In this document: piece by piece, positions 37,801-47,894 of the stretch | How the letters are laid out: every line of letters begins with the position of its first letter | Numbering within the stretch: position 1 is the stretch's first letter | From: Eopsaltria australis | Lineage: Eukaryota > Chordata > Aves > Passeriformes > Petroicidae | Direction: 5' to 3' | Assembly (NCBI GenBank): GCA_034509425.1 | Contig: JAVTVJ010000001.1 | Span: forward strand, 14,031,501 to 14,095,500 | DNA length: 64,000 nt | The notes under the pieces: generated by a model | Databases searched by the model: none | What the model was told of the DNA's origin: nothing | What the model saw: the letters and a program-made list of their open reading frames with translations, nothing else | Position numbers and translations under genes: made by a program

Positions 37801-38755
37801 AGGAGGTCATGCAGTCTTCAAAGACTAAAAGAGCCTTATGCTTTTCAATAAAATGAAAATCATATCTATATATAGACTGACTGATACTGGAAAGGCTCAA
37901 GAGTTTCTGGAAACTGCTAATGGTAGTTAACCACAATCTACCAGTACGACCACATTGTATTTTAAAATTCTTCTGTATTTGTCTGGTCTCCATTCTTGTT
38001 GTTTAATATCCCCATTTGTAACAACCTGGACAAAGATATGCCAGGTGGAAGATTATGTTCCTGTGGTTACTAATCATGTGGTATAACATGAAGGATAGAG
38101 TCTCATTAAGGTTCAGCTTTCTTAAAAGATTCTGTTCTTAGGTAATTCTGCTTAATATAAATTTTATGGCACAGCAGGGTTGTGTTCCTCTTCTTTTATT
38201 GCTAGGAGCATTTGTACTAAGCACAATAATATAAGTAATATTCTATTACATTTTTACAGTATTTTCTCTCTGAGGTTTTTCAAAGCATTTATGGAAAATA
38301 TTTAGCATGCAGAAGGTCTGTGAGGAGCCTTCTGATTTTCACTCTTATCTCTGCACAGTTGGACTCATCTTTGTCATTTGTCCTGTAAGCTGTTGAAGTT
38401 CATTATCACCAGCTAAAAATAGCTCATCATACAGCTCAGTTCATGTTAACAGATAAAATTATGTCAAACTCATAGAAGTCAGGTCAGTTTCTACCAACAG
38501 TTTGGCTGACATAATAATTCTCCAGGCTGCAGTTTTTATAATCCAAAGAGACTATTACTGCTTATGAATATGTCCAGAAAGGATCCAATTCCCTTCTTCC
38601 ATCATCCCCCCTGTCCCGTCTTTCAGTATTTGTTTCATTTTTAGAAATTTTTATGATCTGTGAAATGGAGAAGTGAACAAGATCAGCTTTAACTTTGGGA
38701 GCAGGAGGGTGTAGTCTATACTTGTCTTCTCTGGCATAGAAACACAGGATAATTT
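34810..38755. other. Unique AT-rich non-coding DNA
   Basis: No gene or repeat is recognised. The largest open frame is 107 codons on the minus strand at 35011-35334, without a domain. A MEF2-type decamer CTAAAAATAG lies at 38413-38422. Confidence 0.55.
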
Positions 38756-38764
38756 ACATGGTAA

Positions 38765-38935
38765 GAGTCCTTGGATCCAAGGTCCTGCTCAGAGAAAGTC
38801 CTGCCCATGGCCTTGGCCAGCTGAGTTTTGAATATTTCCAGGGAAACATATTCCACATCTTCTCTGGAGAGCCTGTTCCTGGAATTGACCTCTTTGTGAG
38901 GTTATTTTTTCTTATCTGTAATTTGAACTGGCCAT
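38765..38935 (-). mobile_element. CR1 LINE fragment, 3' untranslated part
   Basis: On the plus strand the sequence reads as the reverse complement of a CR1 3' region. 'GAGTTTTGAATATTTCCAGG' near 38823 matches the usual TTTTGAATATCTCCAGG block. It is followed by ACTCCACA-like and 'GGAGAGCCTGTTCCTGGAAT' (near 38865) segments, then a T-rich piece matching the AAGTTTTTCCTTAT segment. The match fades after about 38935. Sequence on to about 39130 is GC-rich and may be further, more decayed repeat. No coding capacity remains. Confidence 0.72.
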
Positions 38936-39165
38936 GCGTGTGGCAGCACTGCCCTGATGAGGCTCTGTCTCATTGATACCAGGACCTGTTGCTGACTCCT
39001 GCTCATCATGCACCTGCCAGTCCCCGTGTCCTCTCCCTTCCCCAGCTGCTTCCCAGCCTGCACAGGAGCTGCATGGTTTATTCCCCTGCAGATGCAGAGA
39101 TACGTGTTTGCTCTTGTGGAGCTGCATGAGATTGCTGTCAGTCTATCATTCCTTACAGTTTTAGA
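38936..39165. other. GC-rich block, possible repeat continuation
   Basis: This block follows directly on the CR1 fragment and is rich in CTG, CCTG and TCCC words. Open frames occur on both strands (38912-39127 minus; 38973-39164 and 39008-39214 plus) but none has a domain. It may belong to the same decayed CR1 or to another repeat. I cannot decide from the sequence. Confidence 0.35.
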
Positions 39166-39420
39166 ACTGGACTGTAATTATTCTTTATTCTTTTACCAGC
39201 CCCACCATTGTTAAACTTGAAATCAGGCAAAGCAGGTAGTGAATACTAAAATTAATGACAAAAACTGCTTTCATTTTCTCCTCTCCTCTGCATTTCTTAA
39301 TGAATGGGTGTTCTAACTATAGGAAACTGTGGGCAAAACACAGCTCACCACCACTGCTTCTGAGGGAGATGTTGCTCCTGTACTGCTAGAGCTGAAGAGC
39401 TCCCTCCAACACAGCAATGG

Positions 39421-39500
39421 CAGGGATGCTCCTCAGGAAAGGAAGAGTAGACACCCAGAGCAGGGATGCTCCTCAGGAAAGGAAGAGTAGATACCCAGAG
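39421..39500. repeat. 40-bp tandem duplication, two copies
   Basis: The 40-bp unit beginning CAGGGATGCTCCTCAGGAAA occurs at 39421-39460 and again at 39461-39500, immediately adjacent. The copies differ at one visible position (C at 39452, T at 39492). This is a small minisatellite-like duplication, probably recent and possibly variable in copy number between individuals. It has no coding content. Confidence 0.95.
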
Positions 39501-39742
39501 CTCAGGCTTTAGCTTCTGCCTGCCTGTTTCTTACCCTTCTGTAGTTACAACACACATCTGCTCAACTGTGCATGGGAACCAGTGATTAGGTGAAGTAATC
39601 CTCTCCTGAAGTGCTGTAGATATTTCACTTAGTTAGGCTTTGAAAAGGGGAAGATGACAAATCAAACCCATTCTGTCTCTCTCAGCCATGATATCCTATG
39701 TTCTTCACAGAGACCACATCCAATCCTGATTACAATTTTTTT

Positions 39743-39788
39743 AGCATAAGTACAAGCATAAGTATTTAGCATTTTTTAAGCATAAGTA
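39743..39788. repeat. Degenerate 12-bp tandem repeat
   Basis: The decamer AGCATAAGTA occurs exactly at 39743, 39755 and 39779. A decayed copy beginning AGCATTTTTT lies at about 39768. The spacing of 12 and 24 bp implies a 12-bp unit repeated about four times. It is a simple low-copy tandem repeat. Confidence 0.8.
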
Positions 39789-39814
39789 TAAATGTATAGT
39801 ATAAATGCTCCTTC

Positions 39815-41635
39815 CACTGGAACAAAATAATTTTGCTGGTTTTATTCTCCCCTAGAGAAAAAAAACCTGTTTCAGTTGTATTGGGTATCAAAAATGTCAT
39901 CAAAACATAATCTGAAACAGTATGTAATTATTTTTTCATTTCAGATCAGTCTTTGACAGACATGCCTGAAGGCAAAATAGATTCATATCCCCAACAACCT
40001 TCTAGTGGCTGAAGTCTATAAACAGATTATACAATGTGCAAATTGCTATTTTGACAAATCAGGAAGGCTTAAAATAAATCTCTGTAAAGTAACTAAAATA
40101 AACTCTGTAGGGTGAAAAACATTCTGTAGCACACAAAACTGGATGGTCATTTCCTTTTAATTGCATTCATTTTGTTAAAGGAAATATTTCAAAATTAACA
40201 AAATCTGGGTTGGTTCTTCTAAATACTGCATTCAAACCAGCTACACCGACTTACTTCTAGAGACCAGGAAAACTCAACCATGTCACGAGGGCAAGAAATG
40301 GGATGGGAGCTTTGATATCACCATACAATACATATCCTGAGTACACTCTTGAATTGCATGGGAGCTTGGGGACAAGTTGTCTTGGAAATAACCAAAACTC
40401 CATTGCCTAAAACTGCATTATATCCTCTGTGGTAGCATCTCCTTTGTGCTTTATTCCTGCAAGTTTTGCTACAGCAGAAATATGTCAGATTTCTCAGTGA
40501 AACTGTACCTCTGGAAGGGGTTGTTGGAGTTCAAAGTTGAGACTTTTTTCAGAATCAGGAAACTGGGTGTTCTGGAGAATCTGATTAAAACTAGCAAGTG
40601 AATCATAATGTCAAAAAATGCAGAGGGAATATGTTTCATGTAGGCAGCTTGCTATCCTCAGGGACACACTGATGGCCTTAACTATCCATAAAAAAATGTT
40701 AAATAATCTATTCTTAGAATTTAGTGCAAGGACACAGCCATGCAATCTTTTTATTTTCCCCTTAAGTTTATTTGTCCAGTTTCACCTGTCTGAGGAGCAG
40801 ATAGTGGTGCTGAAAAAGGAAGAAAAACAAGTTGAGTCCAAAGGGAGATAAGTCCTCTATTTCTTCATCAATCTTAACTGTAACCACACAGCACTGTGCT
40901 GCATTTCCCAGGGAGGAGATGGTGCAGCCAGGGAGTGCAAGCCCTCCCTACCTTTCCCAGGATCCAGGGCAGCCCCCTCACCAGCCCATGTGTGCCCTAC
41001 TGCTGGGCTCCATCACTAAGCTGGGTTGGTGTAAATACCCAGAATACAGCAAAGCCTCTTTGTTTCATGGATAAGATAGGGATTTATTATTTGGCTGAAA
41101 GGAAAAGAAGATACCTGTGTCCTTCTTGTGGCTAAATAATGAAAGTGTGTATGTCAGGTTTGTAGCTGATTCACCAAGTAGTCCTATTACCACAGAAAAA
41201 ACGCTTGTATGGCATGTCATGGCATGACCATTACAAGTACTTATCAAAGGAAAAATAAAACCCAAATAAAACTGATTTCATTACATTCAGAAATACTTTC
41301 GATCCAATGAAACGCAATATTTCTTCTGCCAGTGTTACACTAACAATAGTTACCAGATTTTTGCCAGAATGCTTAAATCTCTACATCTGCTGTTTGTCCA
41401 TGGATGAGACAGCAGGTATTAATTCTTTCCTTATTTTGGGATTATCTAATTTACACATTTTGTCATGGAAGAACACAGCAGTACCTAAGTGGGGAGTTTT
41501 CTATTACAAGCAACACCTGTTTTAATTACTGCTGTGTAACAGTGAATCAAAATATAACAATAATCCAAAATACCGAAGTTAAATCCTGGGGTGCATCTGT
41601 ATAAAATGAAGCACAAGCATGTGTGCTTTCTCACG
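39815..41635. other. Unique non-coding DNA
   Basis: No gene is recognised. A GC-richer piece at about 40890-41040 carries two overlapping plus frames of about 80 codons, rich in Pro and Ser, without a domain. Just past it, near 41210-41228, a short local repetition of GGCATG words occurs. Confidence 0.5.
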
Positions 41636-41639
41636 TGTT

Positions 41640-42020
41640 ATGAAAATATGTAATTAAATGTTTTAATAGAATTGTGTTCTCCTTTAAGTAGAAATACACT
41701 CCGCCAGTTATGCTAGCAAGGCTTAAAGCATTTAAAGCAATAGCATTTCTTCAGGATTTAGCATGCTTCTCAGTTAATACTCCCTAGGTATTTTAAAAAA
41801 CTAAATTATATATTTATGTTTAAATTCTGAAATGTTTTTCATTTAGTTTGATAGTACAAAGTCTTACTGAAGCTTTTTAATCCATTTTAACTTTAGCAAA
41901 TATTCTCCACAGTAATTCAGCTGAAGGCCTTCCTGTTTGTCTTAATTTACTGTGAATAAATTTGTTTCTACAATTAGCACATGGGCCCCTAAAGCCAGAA
42001 ATACCCTAAATTAGTGGTAC
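41640..42020. promoter_or_regulatory. Candidate conserved non-coding element
   Basis: About 380 bp hold no open frame over 60 codons and no visible repeat. The block combines TTAA-rich stretches with well-formed motif-like words: GTAATTAAATG at the left, TTAGCATGC in the middle and ACAATTAGCACATGGGCCCC at the right. The texture resembles vertebrate conserved enhancers. This is inference from appearance alone, without any alignment, so confidence is low. Confidence 0.22.
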
Positions 42021-43215
42021 AGGGCATTTTGGGATGTAACATAATTACTAAATCTAAGTATTAGAACTATGAACCAGAAGCTTATTATAAGTATTAGGCT
42101 ACTTGCAAGATCATACTGAAACTTCCCAATGGAAATACGATGATCTTAACATGATTCAGTAACGAATCCTACTTCAAGCAATGTGAAGCATTATGTAACG
42201 TTCAAAAATTTAGGCTATAGAACAGCTTCCTTTTTGTGAAAAATCCTTTTATATAAGCCTGTTGAAGCATATGTGCCAATTAAAAGTACTAGGCCTGTCA
42301 TTTTAAACTCTTCCAGACAAGCACAGAACCTTTTGTTGCTGCAGTTGTTGCTTTCTGTGGGAGCAAGCAAAAAATACCATGGGTGTTTTGAGCTTTCCTC
42401 AGCCTACAAATGTGCAGATCAGCAGAGCGATTCCTCTGTGCATTCTGGCTTCATGTGAAAAACATGAGCAGAACTGGGTGCCAGGAAAGCACCTTTATCT
42501 GGTGTGAGCTGCAGAAAATCTGTCTCCTGTGCTCAAAGGCAATGGTCTTCCACGAAGCCCTGGAGAGAAATTTGCAGTGCTGTTGCACGAGACTGAATAA
42601 GTCAGCTTATACTTCTTTTAAGCGTCACAAAGCAGCAAAAACAACAAAGGAAGGATATTTGTTAAAACAACTTGCTGTTTAGGCTTTTTGGCAAATGCAG
42701 CATCCCTCGTGATAAATGAACTCCTCTTTGAAAGCACACGGGGCAGTGCTTGCTGCTACATTTGGGGAGAAGATTAAAGCAGTTCATGAAAGCCTTAGCA
42801 CATTTCCTTGCCTTTATGATTTCACCACCATGCCAGCATTTTAACATCACATGAAACTTAGTATTTTTCATAATTACGTAATACAAATCAAGAGTTTGGT
42901 TTCTTTAGTTGTAATGTGGTTTCCATACATGGTTTCAGCTCCAGGCAGGGCACCATCTGCAGCACTGATTGTTAAGCAAACATTGCTACATTAGTCACTA
43001 GTCAGGTACAAAATGAATGCTATTGAAATGTAAAAAAAACATTGAGCAACAGATAAGTGGGAAAAATAGGTCTCTGAAGTGCATACCACCTAGAGATTTA
43101 AAACTGGAGTTCTTAATATTTTCTTAATCTGAATTTTTTTAAAGTTTTTCATGATACATTAAGCAGATGAATCTTTTTCTTATATTTCCATTTCTTACAC
43201 TGGTGTGGAACAGAG

Positions 43216-43241
43216 ATAATAATATAATAATATATAATAAT
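43216..43241. repeat. (ATAAT)n-like simple repeat
   Basis: The stretch is built from ATAAT units with slight phase shifts. It is a short AT-rich microsatellite of about 26 bp. Confidence 0.8.
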
Positions 43242-46200
43242 GCAATCATACTAGTGAGGTTTATCTCCTTCCTAAAATAATAAGAATGTGAATGTTGTTG
43301 TTATCTACCTGTGATTTTCATCATCACTTTGTATTGTATTGCATTGCTATCTTTATATAAATATTTATATTGTCACTGTATCTATGGCTAGTACTACTTG
43401 CTAGCAGATAGCAGGGCAGCTGCTCACCAACAACAAACTGTTTTGGCAGTGAGGTGTCTGGGCAAGATGGATGGATTTTGACCAACATTATGGGCTTTTC
43501 TTCTGGAAAATTGGGGAGAAAAGGAGAAATCTGTAGCAATCTTGCACGGCTTGGGTGGGACCTGTCTGAGACACACACTCTTTATCTGAGAGCTGGGAAA
43601 GGTGCTGTGTCCCACCTTTTGGGACATAGTCAGCAAATTTCAGGGACTTGGCTTGGGTAGGTATTGCTTTGCTTTCAATTGTTCCTTTGTTGTTCTTTTT
43701 ACATGGTCAGAGAGCCTGAGCTGAGTCTTCTCATTTGCAGTCTCGGCACAATTCATTGCCTTAATAATTTCTGTCATGAATTCTTTGGCTCATCTGCTCT
43801 TCAGTGCCAACTGTCTTTTCAGCATTTTTTAACAGAGGTTTGTAGCACTCATCTTTGCCTTCTTTTTTTTCTGAACCATCCATTCTTTGGGAGCAGATTC
43901 AAGATGTATACCGTTCATGTATCCATTTTTTCAGGACAGAAACATCCTCACTATTTTCCATTCCATGTTATACTCTAGGCACTCTATTAAATTCTTCACT
44001 TTCTGAGTGGAAGGTGCACATTAAACAGCATTTTTTATAAGTTTTCCAAAATTATGTAAAATATTTTCTCTGTTGGTTGCAATTAATTTTGAATGAGGTG
44101 ATGTGTATGAGCAGTTCAAATGAACACTGACAACACATATTATCAGCTTGGACTTTTTGTGCACTGTTCACTCATAGTTTTGTTGTTTTCCACTGAAATT
44201 GTAGAGACATGTCTTGGACTTCTATAACAAGTATGTATTTGCCAGCTGTAAATTTGTCACCTAACAAATAGCTTCTTTTTCAAAACTTGGGAAATTACAC
44301 AAAGCAGGATGAGATCTATTAAATATAACACTTGTTTCCAAAAGAAGACTTGTGTCAGTCCAGTATTATTTAGAGTGGTTGGAACAGATGCATGATTAGA
44401 TAGTAAGATGTGTACAATTTCGTATACCATTTCAAATTTTTCATGGAGAATCATACCAATGAAAATTTAAAAAGTTCAAGGCAAAGGAGAAAAATCTCAA
44501 TAAAGAAGACATTTTTCTTAAATCTGAAAATATCAGATATACAAGTTCTATCCCCAACCCCAAGGCATTTCAAAGCTTTTGATGTGCATATGGAACATAT
44601 TTTAAATAAACTAATTTTGCTGAAAATATATTTCAACAGTTAAACTAGTCATTATTTTCTGTACAGAAAAATGACCTTTTCTAAATTTTCTGATTTTCTT
44701 TTCATACAGATAATCTTAAAGGGTTTAGCTGGAGGAACAGGCCCAGGTTGGGGTGATCTTTTTTTCAGGCATGGAGTTCAGATCAGAGTATTTTTGAGAC
44801 ACTTGCTAATGCTGTGATTTATTGTTTCAAAGTTTTGATTTTATTACTGATGCTGCTTTTTCTGTCTCATTCCATGACCACCCATTTCTTTAGTCACCTC
44901 ATTCAAGGAACCTCCCTCTGATTCTTTCTTTTTACTATCTAACATTTCTTCTGATTCCTGATGTACTAAGCAATGTAGTGTCAATTGGTTTTATCTCTTT
45001 GCCTATAATACTATTCAGAAGTCCTCCTTAGAGTTTCTAATTTTCCGTTATTTTATTTTACTGTGAATACAATGCTAAAATAATCATATTGTCAGAACAC
45101 AGTGTAATGTCCCATAATGTGTAATGATTCTTCTAATGGTTCAAGTTTGAAGTGGAATAATTTTTAGACAAATCACCTCATCAAAGCATCATAATGGAAA
45201 CCTCAAGTGGTCTCTGTAGCCTTGAACTCAAAACATTGTACGAATCTAAATCTCACAATTGACCTTCTAATGCCTCTGTACCAGAAGCCTCAACCACCTT
45301 CAATTCAAATAATGTTGCCAACTCATATTCATCTATGTCCCATATCAGCAAGGGCTAAGGGCTGCAAAAATTTTCACAGATTCCCAAGACTATTGCTGTC
45401 ACATGAACACCACTCTTGTGCAAGCAAGGAGTGCATGAAAGCCACAAATACAACCATTCTCCAAGGCTGAACCTCAAAACGGGTGCCTTCACAATGCTGG
45501 GGATTTTTAAACTGATATGCTCTATGCACATTCAGCTAACCCACCTTGACACACGTTCTTCTGTTGTAACTGGGGAAATGCCTAGCTGGTTAATATGATT
45601 CCAAACTGTTTTGCTAATTTTTATGCCTCGTTTATTACTTAATTTAGGTTTTATGTCAGTTAGAATGAGGTATTTCTTTGTTTTGAGCGATACAGGACTA
45701 ACTGTGTTTGGGGTTTCAGCCTTAAATCTAAACTTCCTGGTTTGCTTGGTCATTACCAAAACAACACGTAAGATTTTCCTTGTGATAAAAGATGCAATAC
45801 TTAAATGTAATGCAAATATTGTGAATGATCTGGAAAGGATTGTCATATAATCATATAACACAAAATATTATCTGGGTCATGCTTGAAAAACATAAAGCTT
45901 GTTGAAGACAAAGAAATCCTAGCAATGCAGAGGGACAGAAAATTCTTATTTCATGCAAGGAAAGAAGTTTGAAAAAATCTCTCAGTAGATTCAGCTTTCT
46001 TTGAAAGTACAATTCTGTTTAAATTTTAGCAAGGTAGTGACCAGAAGTGGTGCCATTAATCCATGCTGTTAATTTCTTGCAAATCTAAGCTCTCCAAAAC
46101 CTGCAGAAGAACCGTATGGGTAAGTTTTGTAATGGCAAAAAGTTTTGGGTAGTAAAAGGGCTCATTTGACTCTAAAACCTGAGAACCTTACAAGAAACTG

Positions 46201-46892
46201 TAAGAAACACAAGAAGTGAAGAAATACAAGAATAATTTCATAATTCCTCTATGAAAAAACTTTATCCTTACCTTTCTTACCCCAGCTGCAGTCAGAGAAA
46301 GTCAGGCTTTTAAGACTTAAAAGTGGTTCATTTCTGTCAGTTCTAAACTGGCAATGAAGCATTTGCTATGGATTCACTATGTTAAAATGCAGGAGAAGAT
46401 GCACTGCTCTCCAGTCTGCCCTTGTGTCTAAATGATTCTGTCAAAGAAGTATACTGAAATATAGCATTAATATAAGGGACAAAGCAAAAGTAATAACTAC
46501 TTCTGATAATTCCTGCATAATTCAGCAAACAAAGCACAGCAATAAGACAGCATTTCCAGGGTGATAATATAACCTAGACAATGTTTTTATTCATGGATCA
46601 AATAGATTACCATATAAACAAATAAAAATAAAGATAAAGTAGAAATAAAGCCACACTTCACATGTGATTTTTATTTCATTTTTTTCCAAACCCACAAAAA
46701 GCAAATATATCAGGAAAAGGATGATATAAATGTCCTTTTATTGAAATTGTGATGCTTAAAAGCCGGCTTTTCTCAGAAGAACATGAATGCTAATACACAA
46801 AGAATAAACTTCTTAAAAATGGCACAGACAAAAAGAGGCTCTACGAAAAAGTCCACTAAATATGATGGTTTCCTAAATGGTCTTAGCACTCC

Positions 46893-46955
46893 TTTATATA
46901 TATCTTTGTATATATATCTTTATTTATCTTTAAATCTCTTTTCCTTATATATATC
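46893..46955. repeat. Degenerate TA/CTTT low-complexity repeat
   Basis: TATATATCTTT-like words recur several times with variations (TTTATATATATCTTTG, then TATATATATCTTTATTTATC, and a final TTATATATATC). This is an imperfect low-complexity tract. Confidence 0.7.
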
Positions 46956-47096
46956 AGTTGCTTAATAAAATTTTGAGTCCTGACTGGCTACTGACAGAGG
47001 GTTTTTTACAAGAAAAGGTCTGCTTATTATTTTCATTTAAGAATTTTTGGGCAAAGTCCTGTTTGCAACATCAAGGCAGAGGTTTTATATTCCCAG

Positions 47097-47165
47097 GTCA
47101 TAGACTATCCTGAGCTGGTAGGGACCCACAAGATCCATTGAGTTCAACTTCCAGCAGGTAGAACA
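47097..47165 (-). mobile_element. CR1 LINE 3'-end relic
   Basis: TCATAGACTATCCTGAGCTG followed by GTAGGGACCCACAAGATCC and GAGTTCAACTTCC is the reverse complement of a CR1 3' terminus of the subtype ending in 'GGGTCCCTTCCAACTCAGGAT' plus ATTCTATG-like repeats. It is thus a minus-strand insertion, truncated after at most about 120 bp. The sequence to about 47215 may be further decayed CR1. It sits about 240 bp upstream of the 244-bp tandem duplication but is not part of it. Confidence 0.75.
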
Positions 47166-47401
47166 GCAACTTTTGGTACTCTTGGAAGAGCACACATACC
47201 ATACCTGCTCTAAAGATAAAGAACAATGAGAAATTACATTTAAAATTTAATTTATTATATTAATTAAATATAATCATTTTTAGATGTAATTTGGCTAGTG
47301 CATTTCCATTTATTTTATGAATGGTTTTGTAATTCTACCTTAAGAATGAAATCTTTTTCTTTCCTTTAATCCCAAATTATAATCACCTTTCTCATTAGCT
47401 G

Positions 47402-47891
47402 CAGTCTTTCTTCCTCTGCTCTACCTGCTGCCCAGATGACAATTAAACATTTATTTTCTGAACTTACAAATCCCTGCAGCTCCTTGGTGTTTAGTATTAA
47501 AGCTCAGATATGCTTCAGGCAGAATATTTTCACTATGTTTTTTCTTTTAAGTCTTCAGCTGTGGGGTCTGAGAGACACAACTTTATTTTTCATTTTTTCT
47601 CTGAAGAAGAACATCTTCTTCTTTGATCATGTCTCTGAGAGAGTTCAGTCTTTCTTCCTCTGCTCTACCTGCTGCCCAGATGACAATTAAACATTTATTT
47701 TCTGAACTTACAAATCCCTGCAGCTCCTTGGTGTTTAGTATTAAAGCTCAGATATGCTTCAGGCAGAATATTTTCACTATGCTTTTTCTTTTAAGTCTTC
47801 AGCTGTGGGGTCTGAGAGACACAACTTTATTTTTCATTTTTTCTCTGAAGAAGAACATCTTCTTCTTTGATCATGTCTCTGAGAGAGTTCA
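47402..47891. repeat. 244-bp tandem duplication, two near-identical copies
   Basis: A 244-bp unit beginning CAGTCTTTCTTCCTCTGCTC occupies 47402-47645 and is repeated at 47646-47889. The match extends two bases (CA) to 47891, a 2-bp microhomology at the junction. I see one difference between the copies, T at 47538 against C at 47782. The unit is pyrimidine-rich and contains a small potential hairpin (GAAGAAG and CTTCTTC around AACAT). Since 244 is not a multiple of three, the two plus-strand open frames here (47436-47690 and 47623-47982) encode the same peptide from each copy in shifted frames and are not evidence of a gene. It could be a recent unequal-crossing or replication-slippage product, a copy-number polymorphism, or an assembly error. 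Confidence 0.97.
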
Positions 47892-47894
47892 CAG

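Larger units (their letters stand above)
42025..47090. other. Unique AT-rich non-coding DNA
   Basis: No gene is recognised. An (ATAAT)-type simple repeat lies at about 43216-43241, and a perfect 14-bp palindrome AAAAGCCGGCTTTT at 46758-46771. A degenerate TATATATATCTTT-like repeat lies at about 46893-46955. A lysine-rich minus frame at 45532-45861 (109 codons) is discussed under findings. Other frames look like chance. Confidence 0.5.
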
